A stretch of DNA of 64,000 nucleotides from Amycolatopsis eburnea. Lineage in GTDB: Bacteria > Actinomycetota > Actinomycetes > Mycobacteriales > Pseudonocardiaceae. Shown here one piece after another: positions 8,377 to 16,439 of the stretch. The translations under genes and the position numbers were made by a program. The stretch covers positions 496,001 through 560,000 of the forward strand of contig NZ_RSEC01000036.1 of assembly GCF_003937945.1 (NCBI RefSeq), read 5' to 3'. Position 1 is the first letter of the stretch; every line of letters starts with the position of its first letter. The notes under the pieces were generated by a model. It was not told the DNA's origin and searched no databases. It saw only the letters and a program-made list of their open reading frames with translations.

Positions 8377-9446
8377 CGGGTGGCCGTTCGGGCTTCGTGG
8401 CGGGCTGCTGCCAGGACTCGGGATGCTGCTTTGACTACCGGGCCCGTCGACTTGGCTGGGAACTCGCCGCGCTCGACTGCTGCGGGGAGGCCGCGTTCCG
8501 GGGGCATTGCGGCCAGGAGGGGCGGGCCCAGGAGGCCGGCTGCTTGGGCTCGGCCGGCGTCGGTGCTTGACCGTCCACATGCGACGACGCCGGTTCGGGC
8601 CGTCAGTTCCGACAGGCGGCGCAGGACCTGCTTCGCCGCCATGCAGGCGCGGAGTTCGATCGGGACCACCAGTACCACCAGGTCGGCCACCGCGACCGCT
8701 TCCGCGGCCGCGTCGGTGAGGGTTCGGGGCAGGTCGCAGACCACCGTGCGGCCCGAACGGCGGCCCGCGGACAGGACCGCCGACAGCGACTCGACCGAGG
8801 GGCCTTCGCCCTCGGGGCCGCAGGCCAGTACCGGCAGGCCGCCGCCGCGGTGTCTTCGGCGGGGCAGGGTCGCCGCCAGGGAGGGCAACGAGACTCGGCC
8901 CGTCAAGCGGACGTCCGACCAGCGAGGGCCTGGAGCCTTTTCCAAGCCCAGCAACACATCCAGGCCGCCGCCGAGCGGGTCGCAGTCCACCAGGAGGGCG
9001 CCGCCGGGGTCTCGGTCGGCCGCCAGTGCCAGCGTCGCCGCGAAGACCGACGCGCCCGCGCCGCCCCGGCCGCCGATCACGCCGAGGACCAGGCCGGGTT
9101 CCTCCGCCGGGGTTTCGACGACGTCGGCGAACGCGCCGGCCAGCTCGCTCTCCTCGTCCGGCAACGAGATCACGCGCTCGACGCCGCCGCGGAACGCGTG
9201 CTGCCACGTCTCCGGTCCCGGGCTGCCCTTGCAGACCAGAAGGATCCCCCTGCGCCGGGGCAGGGCCGGTGGCAGCCGCACGGCTTCTTCGTCCAGAACC
9301 ACCAGGGGCGCGCGGGCCCAGTGGCCGTGCGCCGCGGTCAGGTCCGGGGCCCGGTCCAGCTCGCAGCCCGCCACCGCGGCCACGCGCAGTATCTCGTCGA
9401 GCACGGTCTCGTCCCCCGCGACCACCAGCGGTCGTTCCCCCGTCAT
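8373..9446 (-). CDS. ssd: Septum-site-determining/CpaE-like protein Ssd
   Basis: The 357-residue MinD/CpaE-family protein heads the tad operon. The ATG at 9446 has GGGAGG just upstream. Residues 1-115 form a receiver-like N-domain. The ATPase core follows, with GGRGGAGAS at 125-133 where the canonical motif is GGKGGVGKT, and then VDCDPLGGGLD near 150. The two lysines of the deviant Walker A are both replaced, so nucleotide hydrolysis is doubtful. The family corresponds to Rv3660c (Ssd) and to the CpaE-like proteins that localise Tad pili. It diverges from the HAD gene across a 562-base gap containing two DnaA-box-like sites. Confidence 0.9.
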   Translation of the reverse strand: MTGERPLVVAGDETVLDEILRVAAVAGCELDRAPDLTAAHGHWARAPLVVLDEEAVRLPPALPRRRGILLVCKGSPGPETWQHAFRGGVERVISLPDEESELAGAFADVVETPAEEPGLVLGVIGGRGGAGASVFAATLALAADRDPGGALLVDCDPLGGGLDVLLGLEKAPGPRWSDVRLTGRVSLPSLAATLPRRRHRGGGLPVLACGPEGEGPSVESLSAVLSAGRRSGRTVVCDLPRTLTDAAAEAVAVADLVVLVVPIELRACMAAKQVLRRLSELTARTGVVACGRSSTDAGRAQAAGLLGPPLLAAMPPERGLPAAVERGEFPAKSTGPVVKAASRVLAAARHEARTATR

Positions 9447-9540
9447 GCGTTCCTCCCCCGTCGTCGGTGCGGGCCGTGGGTGGCCCGGCTTCCACCGTCG
9501 CGGGCTGGGGTGCGGGGGCACAACGGGTCGGGCGGCGGGC

Positions 9541-9567
9541 TGTGGACAACCCGGGTGCTGTGGACAA
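9541..9567. promoter_or_regulatory. Pair of DnaA-box-like sequences upstream of ssd
   Basis: TGTGGACAA occurs at 9541-9549 and again at 9559-9567. It is the complement of TTGTCCACA, the preferred actinobacterial DnaA box. The copies are in the same orientation, 18 bases start to start, about 95 bases upstream of the ssd start. This is a sequence match only. Confidence 0.5.
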
Positions 9568-9750
9568 CTTCCGCGCGGGGAGCGGCTCGCGGACCGGTTT
9601 TGTCGGTGGGCTGTGGCACGATCGCGCCCGCCCGCGACGCACGTGCGGCGGAAAGGGGCGCGAACCGCCGCAGACGACGACCCGACAGCAGCGCACAGCG
9701 GATTCCGGCTGCCCAAAAGGAAACCGGCGAAGGTAAGCGGAAGGTAAGAG

Positions 9751-9786
9751 GGCGGCCCCCGCCAGGGGGGAGGGACGGGGGCCGCC
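9751..9786. terminator. GC hairpin in the ssd/HAD divergent gap
   Basis: GGCGGCCCCC (9751-9760) pairs perfectly with GGGGGCCGCC (9777-9786) across a 16-base loop. A terminator-like hairpin in a gap between divergent genes is unexpected. It may end a short transcript, form part of a leader, or be an incidental GC stem. Confidence 0.4.
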
Positions 9787-10008
9787 GTGGGTTCAGCCCC
9801 GGGGGGTCGGACTGAACCGGCCCGGTTGGACACCGGGCTCCCTCACTGTAACTCCGCCGGGTGCCGGTTCGCGCGCCGGGCGAGGCACACAGTTCGGTAA
9901 CGGCACGGCGCGCCGGAAGTGCCTGCCTGTCATGGAATTTCCGGCGGTGCGGCGCGCCCGTGGTGGATCAACGGGACGCGCCGCGATCAAGCTCTTATCC
10001 TGGGCGAC

Positions 10009-10839
10009 GTGGCCGAACCGAGCAGTGCGCCGTCGCGCACCCGGAAGCCGGGCCCGGAGCACGCGGTGGCCGCGTTCTTCGACCTGGACAAGACGATCAT
10101 CGCCTCGTCGAGCGCGCTGGCGTTCAGCAAACCCTTGCTGAGGGAGGGTTTGATCAACCGTCGCGCCGCGTTGCGAAGCGCTTACGCGCAGCTGGTCTTC
10201 TCACTCGCCGGCGCCGACGAGAACAAGACCGAGCGGTTGCGCGCCGAGGTTTCCGCGCTGTGCGCGGGCTGGGACGTCGCCCAGGTTTCGGCGATCGTCC
10301 GCGAAACCCTGCACGACGTCGTCGACCCGCTCGTGTACGCGGAAGCGGCGGAACTGATCGCGCGCCACCACGCGGACGGCCACGACGTGATCGTGCTTTC
10401 GGCGACCGGCGAGGAGGTCGTCGCGCCCGTCGCCGAGATGCTGGGGGCGACCCGCAGCGTCGCGACGCGGATGCAGATCGTCGACGGCCGCTACTCCGGC
10501 GAAGTCGACTTCTACTGCTACGGCGCCAACAAAGCCGTCGCCGCGAAGCAGCTCGCCGCGACGCACGGCTACGACCTCGCCGAGTGCTTCGCCTACACCG
10601 ACTCCAGCACCGACATCCCGCTGCTCGAAGTGGTCGGGCACCCGCACGCGGTCAACCCGGACAAGCTCCTGCGGCGCGAGGCGCTCGACCGCGGCTGGCC
10701 GATCCTCGCGTTCGACCGGCCGATGTCGCTGCGCACCCGGATCCCCACCCGATCGGCGGGAATCGTGGCCCTCGGCGTGGGCGCGGTGGCCGCCGGCGCG
10801 ACCTGGTACGGGCTCAGCCGTCGCCGTCGGTCCCGGTAG
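10009..10839 (+). CDS. HAD-superfamily (SerB/IB-type) phosphatase
   Basis: The 276-residue HAD hydrolase has the nucleophile motif DLDKT at residues 25-29, a second motif VIVLSATG and a third motif around YTDSSTDIPLL. These are the Asp, Ser/Thr and Lys/Asp elements of a phosphotransferase active site. Residues near the C-terminus (RSAGIVALGVGAVAAGATW) form a probable membrane anchor followed by a basic tail. I chose the GTG at 10009; the frame extends 30 codons upstream without a good ribosome site. It is the orthologue of Rv3661, next to ssd as in mycobacteria. The substrate is unknown. Confidence 0.85.
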   Translation: MAEPSSAPSRTRKPGPEHAVAAFFDLDKTIIASSSALAFSKPLLREGLINRRAALRSAYAQLVFSLAGADENKTERLRAEVSALCAGWDVAQVSAIVRETLHDVVDPLVYAEAAELIARHHADGHDVIVLSATGEEVVAPVAEMLGATRSVATRMQIVDGRYSGEVDFYCYGANKAVAAKQLAATHGYDLAECFAYTDSSTDIPLLEVVGHPHAVNPDKLLRREALDRGWPILAFDRPMSLRTRIPTRSAGIVALGVGAVAAGATWYGLSRRRRSR

Positions 10840-10966
10840 CCGTCCAGCCCGCCACCCACACGGCCGTACGGCCGGCACTTTGCTTGCCCCAGCCCTGAAT
10901 TGTCCGTCGCGCAGGGTGCCGGTGTCACCCGATCCAGCCTCTGTACCGGTGCACCCGTCCGCGCAC

Positions 10967-10995
10967 TTGAAGTGATCGGGCTCACGGCGTAGAAA
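10967..10995 (+). promoter_or_regulatory. SigA-like promoter for the Ms1-type small RNA
   Basis: TTGAAG (10967-10972) and TAGAAA (10990-10995) are separated by exactly 17 bases, a good housekeeping promoter. It points to a start near 11002. No ribosome site or open frame follows, while a strong terminator does. Confidence 0.6.
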
Positions 10996-11001
10996 GTAGG
11001 T

Positions 11002-11245
11002 GCGGACGTTCGGTCGGCCAGGGAGCAGGTAGAAGAGAAGCCTGTTCCACCCCGGCAAACCTCCGTGCGCGGACTCCGGGTACCCACGCGCAGCGCGCCG
11101 CGGGAGGCTCGTCGTCTAGGGACTGCGTAGTGGGACGCCACACGCCGAGTCCATGTAGGTACGACCAGAGTTGCACGCTTGGTCGCCCGAGAAGTTCGCG
11201 CTTGCAGGCGGCGCCCGTGGCCCTCGGCCACGGGCGCCGCCTCGT
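11002..11245 (+). ncRNA. Probable Ms1 (MTS2823-type) small RNA homologue
   Basis: The region between the Rv3661-like HAD gene and nagZ has a housekeeping-like promoter at 10967-10995 and a very strong hairpin at 11207-11241, with no plausible gene between. In M. tuberculosis the abundant RNA MTS2823/Ms1, which binds core RNA polymerase without sigma, is encoded just downstream of Rv3661. Conserved position plus a bounded transcript of about 240 bases make this the likely homologue. It would be somewhat shorter than the roughly 300-base mycobacterial RNA. The identification rests on synteny and architecture, not on a covariance-model match. The 5' end is approximate. Confidence 0.6.
11207..11241 (+). 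terminator. Strong terminator of the Ms1-like RNA
   Basis: GGCGGCGCCCGTGGCC (11207-11222) pairs perfectly over 16 bp with the sequence at 11226-11241, across a CTC loop, and TCGTCT follows. It is one of the strongest hairpins in the window. Confidence 0.85.
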
Positions 11246-11403
11246 CTATGTGCAGGGTTTCCTACCGATCCGGGTACGAACGGCCCGTTGGTGCGGTCGG
11301 TCGATGGACATCGACGGATTCGGTGAGTAGCTTCCCGATACTGGCGCCTCCGAGTGGACTTCTGACGTCCGCCGGGCGCCCGCAACTTTCTGGGAGGCTG
11401 GTC

Positions 11404-13194
11404 GTGACGACCCGAAATCGGAGGTTCCATGCGCTCGCCCTGCCCGTCGCGGGGGTGCTCGCGTTCACCGGTGTGGGTGTCGCGACGGCGGCGAGCGCAC
11501 CGCGGATGAGCGTGGACGCGCAGGCGGAGGCCGCCGCCACGCAGGCGCTGCGCGGGCTGTCGCTGGAGGAGAAGGTCGGGCAGCTGTTCATCACCTGGGT
11601 GAACGGCAAGACGGCCGACGAGGTGAACCCGAAGAACCAGACCGACTTCGGCGTCGACACCCCGGCGCAGGTGGTCCGGAAGTACCACCTGGGCGGGGTC
11701 ATCTACTTCAACAACGACACGCGCGACAACTTCGACGACCCGGTCCAGGTCGCGAAACTGTCGAACGGCCTGCAGAAGGCCGCCATCACCAGCGGGGCGC
11801 ACATCCCGCTGCAGATCGCCGCCGACCAGGAGGGCGGCACCGTCACGCGGATGGGCGCGCCGGCCACCGAGTTCCCGAACGCCATGGCCATCTCCGCCGG
11901 GCGGGACACCGGGCGGGCGACGCAGGCCGCCACGATCCTCGGCAACGAGCTGCGCGCGGTCGGGATCAACCAGGACTTCGCGCCCGATTCGGACGTCAAC
12001 TCGAACCCCGCCAACCCGGTCATCGGCGTGCGGTCCTTCTCCGGGCAGCCCGGCCTGGCCAGCGACTTCGTCACCGCCGAGCTCAAGGGCTTCCAGCAGT
12101 CCGTGGCCGCGACCGCCAAGCACTTCCCCGGGCACGGCGCCGCGCCGACCGACAGCCACACCGGGCTGCCGCGGATCGACAGCACCGAAGCGCAGTGGCG
12201 GGCCACCGACGTGCCGCCGTTCAAGGCCGCCATCGCGGCCGGCGTCGACTCGATCATGAGCGCGCACATCCAGTTCCCCAGCCTCGACCCGTCGCTCGAA
12301 CCCGCGACGCTGTCGAAGCCGATCATCACCGGCAAGCTGCGTGACGAACTCGGGTACAACGGTGTCGTCGTGACCGACGCGCTCGAGATGCAGGGCGTGC
12401 GCCAGCTGCACACCGACGCCGAGATCCCGGTGCTCGCGCTCAAGGCCGGCATCGACCAGCTGCTCATGCCGGTGCACCTCGACCTCGCCATCAACTCGGT
12501 GCTCAACGCCGTGAAGACCGGCGACATCCCGATGCAGCGGATCGACCAGAGCGTGCTGCGCGTGCTGAAGCTGAAGTTCAAGCGCGGCATCCTGTTCTCG
12601 CCGTTCGTCGACGCCAACCGCGTGATGAAGACCGTCGGCATCCCGGCCAGCCTCGCCACGGCGCAGGACATCGCCGACCGGGGCATCACCGCCATCGCGA
12701 ACGACGCCGGCCTGCTGCCGCTCAAGCAGAAGCCCGCGACCACGCTCGTCACCGGCTGGGGCGTCTCCACGACGGCGACGCTGGCCCAGAAGCTGACCGC
12801 GCACGGCACGGCCGCGACCGCCTACCAGACCGGGCAGGCGCCGACGGACGCGCAGATCGCGCAGGCCGTCGCGAACGCCCGGAACACCGACCTGGTGGTC
12901 GTGCTGACCAACAACATCGCCACCTTCCCCCGGCAGACCTTGCTGCTCGACGCCCTCCAGGCCACCGGGAAGCCGGTCGTCGCGGTCGCCGCGCAGATCC
13001 CCTACGACGCCGGCTACCCGAGCACCGTCAAGACGTGGCTGGCCACGTACGGCTACATCACGCCGACCCTCGAGGCGCTCGCCAAGGTGGTGCTCGGCGA
13101 GACGAAGCCGGTCGGGAAGCTGCCGGTCGATGTCCCGGCGGGCGCCGACCTGGGCACCGTCAAGTACCCGTTCGGCCACGGGCTGACCTGGTGA
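11404..13194 (+). CDS. nagZ: Secreted glycoside hydrolase family 3 beta-N-acetylhexosaminidase (NagZ type)
   Basis: The 596-residue exported enzyme removes GlcNAc from muropeptides or GlcNAc-MurNAc products. The GTG at 11404 is preceded by GGGAGG with a 6-base gap and gives a Sec signal peptide ending near ATAASA. KHFPGHG is at residues 239-245, the NagZ loop carrying the catalytic His. The nucleophile is predicted as D325 in VVVTDALEMQGV. A C-terminal GH3 second domain follows, as in Bacillus NagZ (YbbD). The stop overlaps the GTG of namZ, so the two are coupled. An in-frame extension to 11179 would overlap the small RNA and was rejected. Confidence 0.9.
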   Translation: MTTRNRRFHALALPVAGVLAFTGVGVATAASAPRMSVDAQAEAAATQALRGLSLEEKVGQLFITWVNGKTADEVNPKNQTDFGVDTPAQVVRKYHLGGVIYFNNDTRDNFDDPVQVAKLSNGLQKAAITSGAHIPLQIAADQEGGTVTRMGAPATEFPNAMAISAGRDTGRATQAATILGNELRAVGINQDFAPDSDVNSNPANPVIGVRSFSGQPGLASDFVTAELKGFQQSVAATAKHFPGHGAAPTDSHTGLPRIDSTEAQWRATDVPPFKAAIAAGVDSIMSAHIQFPSLDPSLEPATLSKPIITGKLRDELGYNGVVVTDALEMQGVRQLHTDAEIPVLALKAGIDQLLMPVHLDLAINSVLNAVKTGDIPMQRIDQSVLRVLKLKFKRGILFSPFVDANRVMKTVGIPASLATAQDIADRGITAIANDAGLLPLKQKPATTLVTGWGVSTTATLAQKLTAHGTAATAYQTGQAPTDAQIAQAVANARNTDLVVVLTNNIATFPRQTLLLDALQATGKPVVAVAAQIPYDAGYPSTVKTWLATYGYITPTLEALAKVVLGETKPVGKLPVDVPAGADLGTVKYPFGHGLTW

Positions 13195-14459
13195 CGCTCG
13201 ACCGGCGCCGCTTCCTGGGCGCGAGCGCGCTGGCCGTTCCCCTCCTGGCGGGCGGTTCGGCCGTCGCCGGAGCCGAGCCGGACCAGGCCGGCCAAGGGCA
13301 GGGCCGCGTCCTCACCGGCGCGGAGCAGCTGGCCGCGCAGGGCTGGGGCCCGCTCAAGGGCCGCAAGCTCGGGGTGCTCTCGAACCCCACCGGCGTGCTG
13401 CTGAACGGCGACCACATCGTCGACTCGATGGTCGCGGCCGGCGTCAAGCCGGTCGCGGCCTTCGGGCCCGAGCACGGCTTCCGCGGGAGCGCGCAGGCCG
13501 GCGGCTCGGAAGGCGACTACACCGACCCCCGCACGGGCGTCCCGGTATACGACGCGTACGGCGTCGACGCGACGAAGCTCGCTTCGCTGTTCACCAAGGC
13601 GGGCGTCGACACCGTCGTCTTCGACATCGCCGACGTCGGCGCGCGCTTCTACACCTACATCTGGTCGCTCTACACGGCGATGGTCGCCGCCGCGCAGGTC
13701 AAGGCCGCGTTCGTGGTGCTCGACCGGCCGAACCCGATCGGCGGCCGGGCGGCCGGCCCGCTGCTCGACCCGAAGTTCGCCTCGGGGATCGGGCGGAAGC
13801 CGATCGTCCAGCAGCACGGCATGACCGCCGGCGAGCTGGCCCGCTTCTTCGCCGAGGAGTTCCTGCCCGGTGACGGCGTGCAGCTGGACCACCTCGAAGT
13901 CGTCCAGGTCCGCGGCTGGCAGCGCGACACGCTCTTCGCGCGCACCGGGCTGAACTGGGTGCTGCCGAGCCCGAACATGCCGACCCCGGACACCGCGCTC
14001 GTCTACCCCGGCACCGGCATGTTCGAGGGGACGGTGTTCTCCGAAGGCCGCGGGACGACCCGGCCGTTCGAGATCATCGGCGCGCCCGGGCTCGACTGGC
14101 GCTGGCGCGAGAAGCTCGAAGACCTGCAGTTGCCCGGGGCGAAGTTCCGCGAGGTCTACTTCGTGCCGACGTTCAGCAAGTTCGTCAACCAGACCTGCGG
14201 TGGCGTGCAGCTGAGCGTGAGCGACCCGCGGGCCTTCGACGCGATCCGGACCGCGGTCGCCATGCTCGTCACGGCGAAGGCGCTGCACCCGGACGTCTTC
14301 GCGTGGCGCCCGGACAACTACATCGACAAGCTCTCCGGCTCCGACCGGCTGCGGACCGCGATCGACGCCGGGGCGGGCGTCGACGAGGTCACCGGGGCCT
14401 GGCGGACCGAGCTCGCCGAGTTCGACCGCAGACGTCGCCACTACCTGCTCTACCGCTGA
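13191..14459 (+). CDS. namZ: Exo-beta-N-acetylmuramidase NamZ (DUF1343, GH171)
   Basis: The 422-residue protein matches the YbbC/NamZ family, which releases MurNAc from the non-reducing ends of peptidoglycan fragments. It begins VTLDRRRFLGASALAVP, a twin-arginine signal. Conserved blocks include LGVLSNPTG, FGPEHGFRG, VFDIADVGARFYTYIW and LDRPNPIGG. The GTG at 13191 overlaps the nagZ stop (GTGA). NagZ and NamZ working in sequence release free GlcNAc and MurNAc outside the membrane. Interestingly, the upstream enzyme appears Sec-exported and this one Tat-exported. Confidence 0.9.
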   Translation: MTLDRRRFLGASALAVPLLAGGSAVAGAEPDQAGQGQGRVLTGAEQLAAQGWGPLKGRKLGVLSNPTGVLLNGDHIVDSMVAAGVKPVAAFGPEHGFRGSAQAGGSEGDYTDPRTGVPVYDAYGVDATKLASLFTKAGVDTVVFDIADVGARFYTYIWSLYTAMVAAAQVKAAFVVLDRPNPIGGRAAGPLLDPKFASGIGRKPIVQQHGMTAGELARFFAEEFLPGDGVQLDHLEVVQVRGWQRDTLFARTGLNWVLPSPNMPTPDTALVYPGTGMFEGTVFSEGRGTTRPFEIIGAPGLDWRWREKLEDLQLPGAKFREVYFVPTFSKFVNQTCGGVQLSVSDPRAFDAIRTAVAMLVTAKALHPDVFAWRPDNYIDKLSGSDRLRTAIDAGAGVDEVTGAWRTELAEFDRRRRHYLLYR

Positions 14460-14470
14460 GGGGGAAGCTC

Positions 14471-16228
14471 GTGCGTGCTAGGAAGGTCCTCGCCGCGGCC
14501 ACCGGAGTGCTGGTCGCCTTGACCACGTTGACCTCGGGAGCCAGCGCCATCACCGGACGCCACGACGCCGGCCGCTTCGACCGGCCGCAGCAGGGGTTCG
14601 CCCCGGCGTGGACGACGCTGCGCGCCGGGCCCCCGCAGGAGGTCGGCCTCGACCCGGCGCCGCTCGAGGCGGCCGAGGACTTCCTGGCGAGCTGGACCAA
14701 GCCGGACACCACCGGGCACCCGCACTTCTCCGGCGCGGTCGGCCTGCTGGCCCACGACGGCGTCGTCGTCGACCGGTACGCGGTCGGCGGCGCGGTCCGG
14801 TACGCCGACGCGGCAGGCACCGAACTGCCCGCCGACCAGCAGGTCCCCATGACGAACGACACCATCTTCGACATGGCGTCGATCTCGAAGCTGTTCACCT
14901 CGATCGCCGTGCTGCAGCTGGTCGAACGCGGGCAACTCACCATCGACACCCCGGTCAGCCGCTTCTTCCCCGAGTTCGCCACCGGGGACAAAGCCGCCAT
15001 CACGGTCAAGATGCTGCTCACGCACGTCTCCGGGTTCGACGCCGACCCGATCCCGTCGCTGTGGGCCGGCTACCCGGACATCCCGTCGCGCCGGCAGGCC
15101 GTGCTCGACAGCCCGCTGAAGAACAAGCCGGGCACGACGTACCTCTACTCCGACATCAACCTGCTCACCCTCGGCTTCATCGTCGAGAAGCTGACCGGGC
15201 AGACCCTGGACAAGGTCGTCCACGACCGGATCACCGCGCCGCTGGGCATGGTCGACACCGGCTACAACCCGCCCGCGTCGAAGCTGAACCGCGTCGCCGC
15301 GACGGAGTTCGAGGCCAACCCGCCGCGCGGCATGGTGCGCGGCAGCGTGCACGACGAGAACGCGTGGTCGCTCGGCGGCGTCGCCGGGCACGCCGGGGTG
15401 TTCAGCACCGCAGGCGACATGGCGATCCTGGCCCAGACGATGCTCAACGGCGGCAGCTACCGCGGGCACCGGATCCTCGGCGAGGAGACCGTGCGGCAGA
15501 TGATGCTGACGAACTACAACCAGCAGTTCCCGGACGACGCGCACGGCTTGGGCTTCGAACTCGACCAGCCCTGGTACATGGGCGCGCTGGCGTCGCCGGT
15601 CACCGCGGGGCACACCGGCTTCACCGGGACGACGCTGGTCATCGACCCCGAGTCGCGCTCCTTCGCGATCCTGCTGACCAACCGGGTGCACCCGAGCCGG
15701 AGCTGGGGTTCGATCAACACCGCCCGCCAGGTGTGGGCGACGTCGCTGGCCAGGGCCATGGCGGTGCGGCCGGCGGTCGGCAAGGACGCCTGGACGAGCA
15801 CGCTGGGTAACGCCAGCGCCGCCACGCTGAGTACTCGCCCTTTTACTACGGATAGTGATCAAGCTCGCGTGTCCTTTTACGCCTTCGTGGACACCGAAGG
15901 CCCGACTGATCCACTTCAGCTGCAAGCCAGCGCCGACGGCGTGAACTGGCAACCGATCGCCGTATCGGTATCGGGACCGGGGGCACCCTCCGGAATGGTG
16001 ACGTCGCTCTCCGGACACGGCCACCGTGCCTGGTGGAAGGTCATCGGAACGCTGCCCCACGCGGTCTCGGTGAGCCTCCGCTGGCGTTACAGCACCGATC
16101 CGAACTACACCGGACGCGGAGTTTCGGTCGACGGTGTGAAAGTCACCGAGAGCGGCCGATCACTCCTCGACGGTGAACGAAATCCGGGCGCTTTCGTCGC
16201 GGAGGGTTGGCAGTTGAGCGCTCGGTGA
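14471..16228 (+). CDS. Secreted beta-lactamase-fold serine hydrolase (AmiE/YbbE-like)
   Basis: The 585-residue protein has a Sec signal (VRARKVLAAATGVLVAL... to about residue 27). The class-C beta-lactamase-fold domain has the SxxK motif SISK at 137-140 and H-T-G at about 381-383. YSDIN occupies the YxN region. In the Bacillus ybb operon the equivalent gene (YbbE/AmiE) is an N-acetylmuramoyl-L-alanine amidase, so peptide-stem removal is the inferred role here. Residues from about 455 onward form an extra beta-rich domain of unknown function. It follows namZ by 11 bases. Confidence 0.8.
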   Translation: MRARKVLAAATGVLVALTTLTSGASAITGRHDAGRFDRPQQGFAPAWTTLRAGPPQEVGLDPAPLEAAEDFLASWTKPDTTGHPHFSGAVGLLAHDGVVVDRYAVGGAVRYADAAGTELPADQQVPMTNDTIFDMASISKLFTSIAVLQLVERGQLTIDTPVSRFFPEFATGDKAAITVKMLLTHVSGFDADPIPSLWAGYPDIPSRRQAVLDSPLKNKPGTTYLYSDINLLTLGFIVEKLTGQTLDKVVHDRITAPLGMVDTGYNPPASKLNRVAATEFEANPPRGMVRGSVHDENAWSLGGVAGHAGVFSTAGDMAILAQTMLNGGSYRGHRILGEETVRQMMLTNYNQQFPDDAHGLGFELDQPWYMGALASPVTAGHTGFTGTTLVIDPESRSFAILLTNRVHPSRSWGSINTARQVWATSLARAMAVRPAVGKDAWTSTLGNASAATLSTRPFTTDSDQARVSFYAFVDTEGPTDPLQLQASADGVNWQPIAVSVSGPGAPSGMVTSLSGHGHRAWWKVIGTLPHAVSVSLRWRYSTDPNYTGRGVSVDGVKVTESGRSLLDGERNPGAFVAEGWQLSAR

Positions 16229-16297
16229 CGGATCTGTCGCCGAACGTCCAACAACAACGCGATTTAACCATCCGCTTGCCGCTTGCACCGCGACACT

Positions 16298-16353
16298 AAG
16301 TTGCCAAGTCGTTAGCTTGACCTCGTTAACACGACCGACCTGGTTGGCGACTT
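16298..16353. promoter_or_regulatory. Candidate MurR operator upstream of murR
   Basis: AAGTTGCCAA (16298-16307) and TTGGCGACTT (16344-16353) form a spaced inverted repeat with 9 of 10 positions matching. It lies in the only sizeable gap of the recycling operon, before murR. Assignment to MurR is an inference from position. Confidence 0.3.
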
Positions 16354-16439
16354 TCTGGTCAGTGATTAATCGCAAATCCAGATCCGCAGACACGGACGGG
16401 TTGCGATCCGACCGAAGGGTGTGGGTAGCCTTGTCGCAG

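Noticed and set aside
6314..8434. A 706-codon plus-strand frame across tadA
   Set aside because: It is antisense to tadA and to the repeat-protein gene; its repetitive tail is only the complement of the minisatellite.
10900..11200. c-di-AMP riboswitch before nagZ
   Set aside because: The position before a wall hydrolase was suggestive, but the GGGGGACCC...GGGGUGAAUCC-type core of the ydaO motif is not found, and the strong terminator suits a separate RNA.
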